DNA of 7,020 bases. Source: Candidatus Stercoripulliclostridium merdigallinarum. GTDB lineage: Bacteria > Bacillota > Clostridia > Christensenellales > DTU072. The notes under the pieces are model-generated. The model did no database searches, was not told the DNA's origin, and saw only the letters and a program-made list of their open reading frames with translations. This document shows positions 1 to 5,571 of this stretch, one piece after another. Numbering within the stretch: the stretch's first letter is position 1; every line of letters starts with the position of its first letter. The translations under genes and the position numbers were made by a program. The stretch is taken from the NCBI GenBank assembly GCA_018714575.1, contig DVNF01000101.1, positions 1 to 7,020 on the forward strand, in the 5' to 3' direction.

Positions 1-28
1 TTACATAATAGTGCCGGTTTGCCGATAC

Positions 29-37
29 ATTATACCA
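29..37 (-). promoter_or_regulatory. Extended -10 promoter reading out of the left edge
   Basis: On the minus strand this reads TGGTATAAT: a perfect -10 hexamer preceded by TGN, the extended -10 signature. No good -35 is seen at 16-18 bp, which extended -10 promoters tolerate. It starts directly after the T-tract of the secG terminator, so it probably drives the next minus-strand gene, outside the window, with a start of transcription near position 22. In many Firmicutes the gene after secG is rnr (RNase R), but nothing here shows that. Confidence 0.5.
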
Positions 38-40
38 TAT

Positions 41-74
41 AAAAAAATAAATGGCTATAATATTATAGCCATTT
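41..74 (-). terminator. Intrinsic terminator of secG
   Basis: Positions 49-74 form a 26-bp perfect palindrome (arms AAATGGCTATAAT and its exact complement). Read on the minus strand it is followed after one base by seven consecutive T (positions 47-41). It lies 26 nt beyond the secG stop codon. A stem of about ten pairs plus a T-tract is a textbook Rho-independent terminator. The palindrome is symmetric, but the plus-strand side has no T-tract, so it should act only on the minus strand. Confidence 0.9.
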
Positions 75-100
75 AACGATAGTATCGGTTTCGGTTTCCG

Positions 101-367
101 TCAGATCGATTTGTCCAGCAAGAAAAACACAAAGAACAAAATCGAGCAAACCAACATCGAAACGGCTATGCCCACTGTCCAGCGTTTAAATTTGGATTCC
201 ATCGTCTTGGCTTTGTTTTTGCCGAAGAAAGTTTCCGCCGCGCCGGTGATCGAGCCCAGATTCGTTTGATTGCCGCTCTGTAACATGACGACGACTATCA
301 ACGCTATCGCCAACAGCGCCATAATCACCATCAAAGCTATCATTAACCCCATATATACTTCATGCAT
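101..367 (-). CDS. secG: Preprotein translocase subunit SecG
   Basis: An 88-residue inner subunit of the SecYEG protein-conducting channel in the cytoplasmic membrane. It assists SecA-driven export but is not itself the pore. The sequence shows two hydrophobic helices (about residues 7-29 and 63-84) around the conserved cytoplasmic loop. The loop has VVMLQSGNQTNLGS, then GAAETFFG, then a basic stretch (KNKAKTMESKFKR), which is the family pattern. The length is normal for SecG. The ATG start lies 9 nt after an AAGGAG ribosome binding site (complement of 377-382). The gene is monocistronic here, with its own promoter upstream and an intrinsic terminator downstream, and is divergent from the sulfatase operon. 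It is a housekeeping gene and the neighbours suggest no special role. Confidence 0.94.
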   Translation of the reverse strand: MHEVYMGLMIALMVIMALLAIALIVVVMLQSGNQTNLGSITGAAETFFGKNKAKTMESKFKRWTVGIAVSMLVCSILFFVFFLLDKSI

Positions 368-389
368 GGTATTTCGCTCCTTATGCTAA

Positions 390-407
390 CGGGAGGAATT
401 ATTCCCG
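390..407 (-). other. Small hairpin in the secG leader
   Basis: The sequence CGGGAGGAATTATTCCCG can form a six-pair stem (five Watson-Crick pairs and one G-T) with a six-base loop. It lies between the predicted secG transcription start (near 413) and its ribosome binding site (377-382). It could modestly affect mRNA stability or translation, or be chance. No known riboswitch is recognised. Confidence 0.3.
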
Positions 408-419
408 AAACGCCTATAA

Positions 420-448
420 ATAATATCACGTTTGTCGATTTGAGTCAA
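420..448 (-). promoter_or_regulatory. Sigma-A-type promoter of secG
   Basis: On the minus strand: TTGACT (complement of 443-448), a 17-bp spacer, then TATTAT (complement of 420-425). Both hexamers match the housekeeping consensus at five of six positions and the spacing is optimal. Transcription would start near 413, giving a leader of about 45 nt before the secG ATG. Confidence 0.75.
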
Positions 449-464
449 CATAATTTTATATATT

Positions 465-494
465 TTAGCGCACGGATATAAATAATAATATAAT
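465..494 (+). promoter_or_regulatory. Candidate promoter of the sulfatase-maturase operon
   Basis: A perfect -10 hexamer, TATAAT, lies at 489-494. The best -35 is TTAGCG at 465-470 with an 18-bp spacer, only three of six matches, so the promoter would be weak or activator-dependent. Transcription would begin near 501, giving a leader of about 130 nt. The -10 overlaps the 11-bp tandem repeat at 490-511. The region is AT-rich, so a chance TATAAT is possible. Other AT-rich candidates nearer the gene (TAAAAT at 591, TATATT at 602) lack a -35. Confidence 0.35.
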
Positions 495-511
495 TATCGG
501 ATAATTATCGG
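490..511 (+). repeat. 11-bp perfect tandem repeat, possible operator
   Basis: ATAATTATCGG occurs twice in direct succession (490-500 and 501-511). Each copy contains the 8-bp self-complementary core ATAATTAT, and in the second copy the palindrome extends to GATAATTATC. The 11-bp spacing puts the two cores on the same face of the helix. It covers the candidate -10 and transcription start of the sulfatase operon, where a repressor would sit. No regulator gene is present in the window. Confidence 0.55.
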
Positions 512-589
512 ACGCATACCGGTAAATTCCGTAAAAGCTTCGGGCGCACTTTCCGAAATAAAACGGCTTTAATTTTCCCGAGTTCTATG

Positions 590-601
590 TTAAAATTTTA
601 A
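590..601. repeat. 12-bp AT palindrome TTAAAATTTTAA
   Basis: A perfect 12-bp palindrome 28 nt before the sulfatase start codon, within the presumed leader. It could be a protein-binding site, but so simple an AT sequence arises easily by chance. Confidence 0.25.
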
Positions 602-629
602 TATATTACCGTATCCGCGGGGTGAGAGT

Positions 630-2657
630 ATGAAAGGCGCCGAAAAAATTTTACAAAACAAATCGCATATCGATAGCAAAAGACGTGTGTTCGATCTGAT
701 CTTTCTGTCCGTGACCGCCGCGTTGACGGCGGCGACTTTGGCTACGGGCTTTGTCAGTCTGGCGCCTGTAGTCATGGTTACGGCGATCGCGGCGGCGCTA
801 ATTATCTTCCTGCGCGCCGTATTTAATAAAGGCGTTCCGCTGTACCTGTGGATAGCCTATACGGTGGCGGTAGCAGGAATTTTTCTGACGTTCGTCATCC
901 GCGGCGCGGACGACTTCGGGAAAAAGCTGTGGTGGAATCTTGTCCTGGCGATCGGCCCCGTGCTGTGCGCTCTCGGCGTGTGGTTCGCGGATAAGATTAC
1001 TCCCGCGAAGTTTAGAAAACTGTTTGTTTCGGTTACCGCAGTTCTAATGGCGGGTACCGCAACAGTTTATTTCTTCTTTATGTGCTTGCGGATCGTTCCT
1101 ACCGTGAAAAGCCTGCAAAAAGGGCACGACGATTACCTAAGGAGCGTCGCCGCCGCGCGCGCAAACCCCGATTCACCCAACGTGTTGATAATCCTGATGG
1201 ACGATATGGCTTATTCGGATATATCGTTGTACAGCTACCGCGGCAGCGCGGAAGCCACTATCAATACTCCGAACATCGACAGGATCGCGGACGGCGGTAT
1301 CGTTATGGATAACTTCTATTCGTCCTCGCCCGTATGTTCGCCGTCGCGCTTCGGCATGCTGACGGGCAGGTATCCTTCCAGGGGTTATCTGGATAACGTC
1401 GTATTCCCGACGACGGTAGAATCCGACCCTTATTCGATCACTCACTTCGTCAACCCCTATCAATTCCCTTTCAACGTGGACGGGATATTGGGGGACGAAA
1501 TAACTTTTGCCGAAGTCTTGCAGGCGAAAGGCTATAGAACCGCCTGTATCGGCAAATGGAACCTGGGCGATTACGGCGAATACCTGCCGACCAATCAAGG
1601 CTTCGATCTGTTCTACGGCAGTTACTACGTCAACGACATGACCCCTTATAATTGGGTACGCGACACGGGCGGCAACCACCCGGAGGGCGAAACGCATACC
1701 GAAGTGCGTTCCCACCGCGACAACGCCGATCAATCGGAAAGCACACGGCTGTTTACCGAACAAGTCATCGATTTTATCGAACAGAGCGCCGATTCGGGCG
1801 ATAAGTTCCTGGCGTATTACGCTACGCCCTGGCCGCATTGGCCGATATATTCCGACAATAACGGCGGCGGTAAAGGCGACACCTCGGACGACACTTATAT
1901 CGATTGCGTCGAGGAATTCGACAAGTACCTGGACGAAATTCTGGATACCTTGGAAAGAAAGGGTCTGTACGACGACACGTTGATTATTTTCACCAGCGAC
2001 AACGGCCCCGGCAGAGAAGGCGTTACCGGAGCTTTGCGCGGCAGGAAAAACACGACCTTTGACGGCGGCATGAAAGTACCGTTGATCGCTTCGTACCCTG
2101 CCGGAGGCCTGGGCGCAGGCACAGCCGTCCCGGATAAAGAATTCAGCTACTTCGATTGGGTAAAAGGCGCGGACGGAAAGTACACCGGCGAAGTCGTCCG
2201 ACGCGTCGGCACAACAAAGCATATAGCCGCTTCGTCAATGAATTTCGACCTGTTCGCCACGATTTTAGACTACTGCGGCGTTCAAGACTTGCCCTCCGAC
2301 AGGATCGTCGACGGAGTCAGCCTAAAAGCGTTATGGTCCGGGAATATTGCCGCCGATTCAGCAATACACGAAGCGCTGTTTTATCAAAAAGGCGGTAAAG
2401 CGCAAGGCGTTCAAATGCCTTACGCTTTGGACGGAAAAATGTACGATTTTAAATATTACGATCGCGTTCGCACCGAAAATTCGGCGTTTATCGATCAGGT
2501 TTACAAAAACTATCTGTTCAACCTGGACCTGGATCCTGCGGAAGGCTACGACGTGTCCAAACGCTATCCCGACATAGCCGCCGCGTTGAAACAAAAACTT
2601 TTGGATTTCCGCCGCGAAATGAAAGAAAACCGCCGCGGAATCATAGATAACGAATAA
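630..2657 (+). CDS. Membrane-anchored Cys-type sulfatase with five N-terminal helices
   Basis: A 675-residue sulfatase-family (alkaline-phosphatase-fold) hydrolase predicted to cleave sulfate esters outside the cell. Residues 22-41, 42-64, 70-90, 100-120 and 131-153 look like five membrane helices. Loop charges (KRR before helix 1, RAVFNK after helix 2, DKITPAKFRK after helix 4) put the N-terminus inside and the catalytic domain outside. The sulfatase domain runs from about 183 to 660. It has metal aspartates D191-D192, the formylglycine motif C236-S-P-S-R240 followed by LTGR, K309, H403 in WPHWP, D457-N458 and K473. The usual GKWHLG motif reads GKWNLG, so the catalytic histidine is N311. The ATG follows GGGGTGA (619-625) by 4 nt, a tight spacing. 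The maturase lies 35 nt downstream in the same operon. The substrate is not evident; host or dietary sulfated glycans are an inference. The five-helix layout is like LtaS, but LtaS uses a threonine nucleophile. Confidence 0.93.
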   Translation: MKGAEKILQNKSHIDSKRRVFDLIFLSVTAALTAATLATGFVSLAPVVMVTAIAAALIIFLRAVFNKGVPLYLWIAYTVAVAGIFLTFVIRGADDFGKKLWWNLVLAIGPVLCALGVWFADKITPAKFRKLFVSVTAVLMAGTATVYFFFMCLRIVPTVKSLQKGHDDYLRSVAAARANPDSPNVLIILMDDMAYSDISLYSYRGSAEATINTPNIDRIADGGIVMDNFYSSSPVCSPSRFGMLTGRYPSRGYLDNVVFPTTVESDPYSITHFVNPYQFPFNVDGILGDEITFAEVLQAKGYRTACIGKWNLGDYGEYLPTNQGFDLFYGSYYVNDMTPYNWVRDTGGNHPEGETHTEVRSHRDNADQSESTRLFTEQVIDFIEQSADSGDKFLAYYATPWPHWPIYSDNNGGGKGDTSDDTYIDCVEEFDKYLDEILDTLERKGLYDDTLIIFTSDNGPGREGVTGALRGRKNTTFDGGMKVPLIASYPAGGLGAGTAVPDKEFSYFDWVKGADGKYTGEVVRRVGTTKHIAASSMNFDLFATILDYCGVQDLPSDRIVDGVSLKALWSGNIAADSAIHEALFYQKGGKAQGVQMPYALDGKMYDFKYYDRVRTENSAFIDQVYKNYLFNLDLDPAEGYDVSKRYPDIAAALKQKLLDFRREMKENRRGIIDNE

Positions 2658-2679
2658 GATAACGGATATAAAAATTATT

Positions 2680-2685
2680 AAGGAG
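2680..2685 (+). promoter_or_regulatory. Ribosome binding site fixing the TTG start of the maturase
   Basis: AAGGAG lies 7 nt before the TTG at 2693. No ATG lies at that spacing, and the next ATG (2711) would remove the residues that precede the radical-SAM cysteines in this family. So TTG is the likely start. Confidence 0.8.
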
Positions 2686-2692
2686 TAGCCGC

Positions 2693-3808
2693 TTGAAACC
2701 GCTTTCGTTGATGCTGAAGCCCGCTTCGTCGGAGTGCAACCTGGACTGCAAATATTGTTTTTACCATTCGCTGTGTCAGGCGCGTACCGCGCCGTCGCAC
2801 GGTTTTATGAGCGTGGAAACGCTGGAAACCGTGCTGAAAAAAGCGTTCGAGTATACGGAGGGCGCGCCGTTATCGCTGTCTTTTCAGGGCGGAGAGCCGT
2901 TACTGCGCGGCAAAGATTTCTATTACCGCCTGGCGGAGCTCCTGGACGGATACCGCAAGCAAGGCAACAAAGTTTCGGTAGGCATACAGACCAACGGCAC
3001 GTTGATAGACGAAGAGTGGTGCGATATTTTCGTAGGCAACGGTTGGTTGGTGGGGTTGTCGTTGGACGGCGACGAAGAGGCGAACGCATTCCGCGTGGAC
3101 AAAAACGGCAAGCCGACTTTTACAAAAGTCTACGCCGCGGCGAAGCTGATGCAAAAAAAGAACGTCGATTTTAACGTTTTGAGCGTGCTGACCGAACCTA
3201 CCGCATTCCGAATCGAAGAGATTTATGATTTTTTCCGCAAAAACTCTTTCAATTACCTGCAATTTATCCCCTGTTTAAAGCCGTTCAGGTTTGAAAACGG
3301 AGTTTTGCAAACGACTCCCGATTATTCCCCCCTGTACGCGGACGGCAAGCAGTACACGCTAAGCGCGGAAGCTTACGCGCACTTTCTGATCGAAGGTTTT
3401 GCGCGCTACTATGCCGATTACCGCAGCGGCAATTACATATCCGTCAGGCAATTCGACAACTTTATCCGTCTTGCCCGTTTCGAGCCTGCGGAGCAATGCG
3501 GAATGAACGGTTATTGCACGCGGCAATTCGTCATCGAAGGCGACGGCGAAGTCTATCCGTGCGATTTTTATTGTCTAGACGAGTATTCCCTGGGCAATAT
3601 CTACGCCAACGGTTTCGAGGAAATGGGCAGAAGTCCCAAAGCCTTAGCCTTTATAAAAGAGAGTTTGACTCTGCCCGAAAAGTGCAAGCATTGCGATTAT
3701 TTCGCGCTGTGCCGCAACGGTTGTAAGCGCGAACGCTACGACATAGACAAATGCAATGCTTATCTTCGTTTTTTTTATACATATTTTCCTGCCCGAGGGA
3801 AAGGGTAA
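2693..3808 (+). CDS. Anaerobic sulfatase-maturating enzyme (radical SAM/SPASM)
   Basis: A 371-residue cytoplasmic radical-SAM enzyme that oxidises the active-site Cys (or Ser) of sulfatases to 3-oxoalanine (formylglycine) without oxygen. The radical-SAM cluster motif is C15-x3-C19-x2-C22, followed by GGEPL (66-70), QTNGT (99-103) and GLSLDG (121-126). The C-terminal SPASM region has C269, C275, C290, C331, C334, C340, C344 and C354 to bind two further [4Fe-4S] clusters. All but the last spacing match the Clostridium perfringens enzyme as I recall it. D291, directly after C290, corresponds to the proposed catalytic base Asp277 there. Length is normal. It starts at TTG with AAGGAG 7 nt upstream. 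It follows the sulfatase by 35 nt with no terminator between, so the sulfatase is its obvious substrate. The last residues (YFPARGKG) lie in an inverted repeat after a T8 tract (3769-3776), so the C-terminus may have been altered by that repeat. Confidence 0.94.
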   Translation: MKPLSLMLKPASSECNLDCKYCFYHSLCQARTAPSHGFMSVETLETVLKKAFEYTEGAPLSLSFQGGEPLLRGKDFYYRLAELLDGYRKQGNKVSVGIQTNGTLIDEEWCDIFVGNGWLVGLSLDGDEEANAFRVDKNGKPTFTKVYAAAKLMQKKNVDFNVLSVLTEPTAFRIEEIYDFFRKNSFNYLQFIPCLKPFRFENGVLQTTPDYSPLYADGKQYTLSAEAYAHFLIEGFARYYADYRSGNYISVRQFDNFIRLARFEPAEQCGMNGYCTRQFVIEGDGEVYPCDFYCLDEYSLGNIYANGFEEMGRSPKALAFIKESLTLPEKCKHCDYFALCRNGCKRERYDIDKCNAYLRFFYTYFPARGKG

Positions 3809-3905
3809 GTAACGTTTGTTTGACGGGATAATTAAGTAGTTAAGCAAACGTTCGTACACGCAAAGACGTTTTTTATAAGGAAAGGATTGTCGGGCAGGAA
3901 AATAT
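3781..3905. repeat. 125-bp element bounded by 16-bp perfect inverted repeats
   Basis: ATATTTTCCTGCCCGA at 3781-3796 is repeated exactly in inverted orientation at 3890-3905. A second inverted pair is nested inside: 3811-3823 and 3840-3852 pair over 13 positions (eleven Watson-Crick, two G-T) around a 16-base loop. The left outer arm lies within the last codons of the maturase. The layout suggests a small non-autonomous insertion (MITE-like) or an intergenic palindromic repeat. No clear target-site duplication flanks it and no transposase is present. A termination or mRNA-stabilising role for the sulfatase operon is also possible. Confidence 0.6.
3846..3874 (+). terminator. Weak candidate terminator after the maturase
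   Basis: AAACGT (3846-3851) can pair with ACGTTT (3866-3871) around a 14-base loop. The T-run at 3869-3874 is partly used by the stem, leaving only three free T. This is a poor intrinsic terminator. The 5' arm also belongs to the competing 3811-3852 hairpin, so only one can form at a time. Confidence 0.25.
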
Positions 3906-3935
3906 AAACCGCATCTTGCCGCATTATTTGCGCGC

Positions 3936-4010
3936 TTACGGGCGAAAACGGGATACTTAAATACGCTCGGTCGAGTACCTTCGTACACTTCTCTCGCGTT
4001 TCGCCCGTAA
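3936..4010. repeat. 75-bp inverted repeat with 12-bp perfect arms
   Basis: TTACGGGCGAAA at 3936-3947 is mirrored exactly by TTTCGCCCGTAA at 3999-4010, with 51 bases between. The interior includes the small palindrome CTCG-GT-CGAG (3965-3974). TTCGTACAC (3980-3988) also occurs at 3851-3859 in the neighbouring element, so the two may share an origin. GGGCGAAAAC recurs at 4299-4308. It could be a second palindromic insertion or part of a structured RNA. Confidence 0.5.
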
Positions 4011-4298
4011 TCACATCAAATTCTACGGCAATCTGCTGCGGCTCTCATAGCCCCCGGCGCTAGTCAACATTGTTACGGCTGTATTGCGGATAATAACGAC
4101 CTCTGATGGTGCTATGCCTCATAAAAACATTCGAGACTGTTTTTTATTTTCGTTAGAAAATCATAATAAGGTTAAAGTTTGCACATAAATTCAGACTTTC
4201 GACCGGAGATAGCAGCGAGAAATTGCGGTTTTTGTTCGATTGCAAGTGTAGGAGCGCAGATCTACGGTTTCGTGTCAAGCGACGCTCACGCCGCAAGC

Positions 4299-4340
4299 GG
4301 GCGAAAACAGCTTTTCGCAGCGTGTTTACGGTGCGACCGT
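4299..4340 (+). other. Two hairpins in the presumed trhP leader
   Basis: GCGAAAA-CAGC-TTTTCGC (4301-4318) is a perfect seven-pair stem with a four-base loop. ACGGT-GCG-ACCGT (4328-4340) is a five-pair stem with a three-base loop. Just upstream, CCGC-AA-GCGG (4291-4300) is another small palindrome and overlaps the first hairpin by its last G. They lie 40-90 nt before the trhP start, where a regulatory leader would be. The trhP ribosome binding site (GAG near 4379-4381) is weak. There is no match to a riboswitch class I know. Confidence 0.35.
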
Positions 4341-4383
4341 CCGGGTAGGCGGGCGCAACCGATAGATATGAGAAAATAGAGCT

Positions 4384-5571
4384 ATGAAATCGGAACTTTT
4401 GGCGCCTGCGGGCAGCCTTGAAAAATTAAAAGTCGCTTTTTTGTACGGCGCTGACGCCGTGTATGTCGGTGGTAAAAATTTTTCGCTTAGGCAATACGCC
4501 GACAATTTTACTGCGGAGGAGTTGGCAGAGGGGATCGATTACGCCCACGAAAGGCAAAAAAAGGTCTATGTTGCCGTCAATATTTTTGCAAAAAACGCCG
4601 ATTTTCCCGAGGCTGAAAAGTATTTTAAATTTTTAGAACGGATAGGCGCCGACGCCGTTTTGATCACCGATCCCGGACTGATCGCTTTGTGTAAAAAAAC
4701 GGCTCCGGGATTGGAGATACACCTCAGCACTCAAGCCAACACTTTAAATAAGTATGCCGTGCGTTTTTGGGCGGAACAGGGCGTAAAACGCGTGGTGTTG
4801 GCGCGAGAACTTGGATATGAGGAAATTAAGGAAATCGCCGAATACAACCCCGACGTAGAAATAGAGTGTTTCGTACACGGCGCCATGTGCGTCAGCTATT
4901 CGGGCAGGTGCCTGCTGAGTAACTATCTTTCCGAACGCAACGCCAACCGCGGAGAATGCGTACAGGCTTGTCGTTGGCGTTACGAATTGACGGCATACGG
5001 CAGGGACGGGGATAAATTGGAACTTACCGAGGACGAACGCGGAGCGTATATTCTGAACAGCAGAGATTTGAATTTGCTAAAGGAGCTGAATAAGCTTTCG
5101 GAAGCCGGTGTGAAGTCGTTTAAAATCGAAGGGCGAATGAAGACGGTATATTACCTTGCCACCGTGGTAAACGCCTATAGGCGAGCTATGGACGGCGGCG
5201 ATTTGAACGTTTCGGAAGCCGAACTGACAAAGATAAATCACCGTGCGTATACAAAAGCCTATTTTTACGGCGAAAACGATAAGACGTTGAATTACGACGA
5301 GGGTCAGGAACAGGGCGAATACGAATTCGCGGCGTGGGTGATCGGTTACGAGGGCGGCACGGCTTTAGTGGAAATGAGGAACAGATTCGCGGTCGGCGAC
5401 GAATTGGAAGTGTTATCTCCAGGCGATTCTTTCCTGAAAAAATTTGTCGTCGGTAACATGACCGACGAGGATAACGTTCCCGTTGCGGACGCTAAATTGG
5501 TGCAGCAGCGGCTGAAAATAGCCGTGCCTTTCAGACTGTATGCCGGGGATATTTTAAGGAAGAAATGTTAG
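4384..5571 (+). CDS. trhP: U32-family tRNA uridine 5-hydroxylation protein (TrhP/YrrO/YegQ-like)
   Basis: A complete 395-residue member of the U32 family. Most members are annotated as peptidases. The E. coli YegQ and B. subtilis YrrN/YrrO branch is needed for prephenate-dependent 5-hydroxylation of U34 in tRNA, an iron-sulfur-dependent step before cmo5U or mcmo5U. The N-terminus (MKSELLAPAGSLEKLKVAFL, then YGADAVYVGG) and LITDPGL and HLSTQAN motifs are those of the TIM-barrel half. The family signature is ECFVHGAMCVSYSGRCLLSN at 161-180, then NANRGECVQACRWRY. C169, C176, C192 and C196 are the probable cluster ligands, and H165 is conserved. KIEGRMK (247-253) and a small C-terminal beta domain ending GDILRKK complete the protein. 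It is slightly shorter than YrrO (about 420) and YegQ (about 450). The ATG at 4384 fits the family N-terminus, but its ribosome binding site is weak. Its last 7 nt overlap the next gene, so the two are translationally coupled. Confidence 0.9.
   Translation: MKSELLAPAGSLEKLKVAFLYGADAVYVGGKNFSLRQYADNFTAEELAEGIDYAHERQKKVYVAVNIFAKNADFPEAEKYFKFLERIGADAVLITDPGLIALCKKTAPGLEIHLSTQANTLNKYAVRFWAEQGVKRVVLARELGYEEIKEIAEYNPDVEIECFVHGAMCVSYSGRCLLSNYLSERNANRGECVQACRWRYELTAYGRDGDKLELTEDERGAYILNSRDLNLLKELNKLSEAGVKSFKIEGRMKTVYYLATVVNAYRRAMDGGDLNVSEAELTKINHRAYTKAYFYGENDKTLNYDEGQEQGEYEFAAWVIGYEGGTALVEMRNRFAVGDELEVLSPGDSFLKKFVVGNMTDEDNVPVADAKLVQQRLKIAVPFRLYAGDILRKKC
5556..5562 (+). promoter_or_regulatory. Ribosome binding site of the second U32 gene, inside trhP
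   Basis: AAGGAAG lies 2 nt before the ATG at 5565 (4 nt if only AAGGA pairs) and within the last codons of trhP. With the ATGTTAG overlap it supports coupled translation and fixes the start, since the encoded MLELLAPAGG is the expected U32 N-terminus. Confidence 0.65.

Larger units (their letters stand above)
3809..4383 (+). other. 575-nt intergenic region without a convincing gene
   Basis: This gap lies between the maturase stop and the trhP start. Its first 200 bases hold inverted repeats (3781-3905 and 3936-4010). Positions 4011-4140 contain short self-complementary stretches, for example GGCT-CTCAT-AGCC near 4037, and a CATAGCCCC/GGTGCTATG pairing with one mismatch. They do not assemble into a structure I recognise. 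At 4146-4161, ATTTTC-GTTA-GAAAAT can form a hairpin, followed by a CATAAT (4162-4167) that could be a -10 with no good -35. Positions 4179-4379 are open from a TTG for 66 codons on the plus strand, but the predicted peptide resembles nothing I know. No tRNA, RNase P, tmRNA, SRP RNA or T-box signature is visible. A strong T-tract terminator for the upstream operon is not obvious. Confidence 0.6.

Noticed and set aside
1173..2222. A 349-codon open frame on the minus strand inside the sulfatase gene
   Set aside because: It is antisense to a gene with clear catalytic motifs, has no recognisable domain, and is explained by codon bias of the sense strand.
2734..3262. Several overlapping frames within the maturase gene on both strands
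   Set aside because: They are shadows of the radical-SAM gene, whose three clusters of cysteines fix the true frame.
3845..3856. CAAACGTTCG as a LexA/SOS box
   Set aside because: The Gram-positive box needs GAAC and GTTC half sites with a four-base spacer; here they are fused without spacing.
3851..3874. ACGCAAAG resembling part of a c-di-GMP-I riboswitch
   Set aside because: The other conserved blocks of that riboswitch (GGCAAACC and the tetraloop-receptor stems) are absent; an eight-base match is chance.
3832..4014. Minus-strand 60-codon frame starting at GTG within the repeat region
   Set aside because: No recognised domain, no clear ribosome binding site, and most of it is made of inverted-repeat sequence. 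A stop codon also lies a short way upstream in frame. It is better explained as repeat-derived.
4094..4115. CTGATG near 4103 as a hammerhead ribozyme core
   Set aside because: The core requires CUGAUGA plus a downstream GAAA in stem context; the sequence reads CTGATGG and the rest is missing.
4179..4379. Plus-strand 66-codon frame with TTG start just before trhP
   Set aside because: No similarity to anything I know, no good Shine-Dalgarno, and it overlaps hairpins that look like a leader. I keep it only as an alternative reading, not as a gene.
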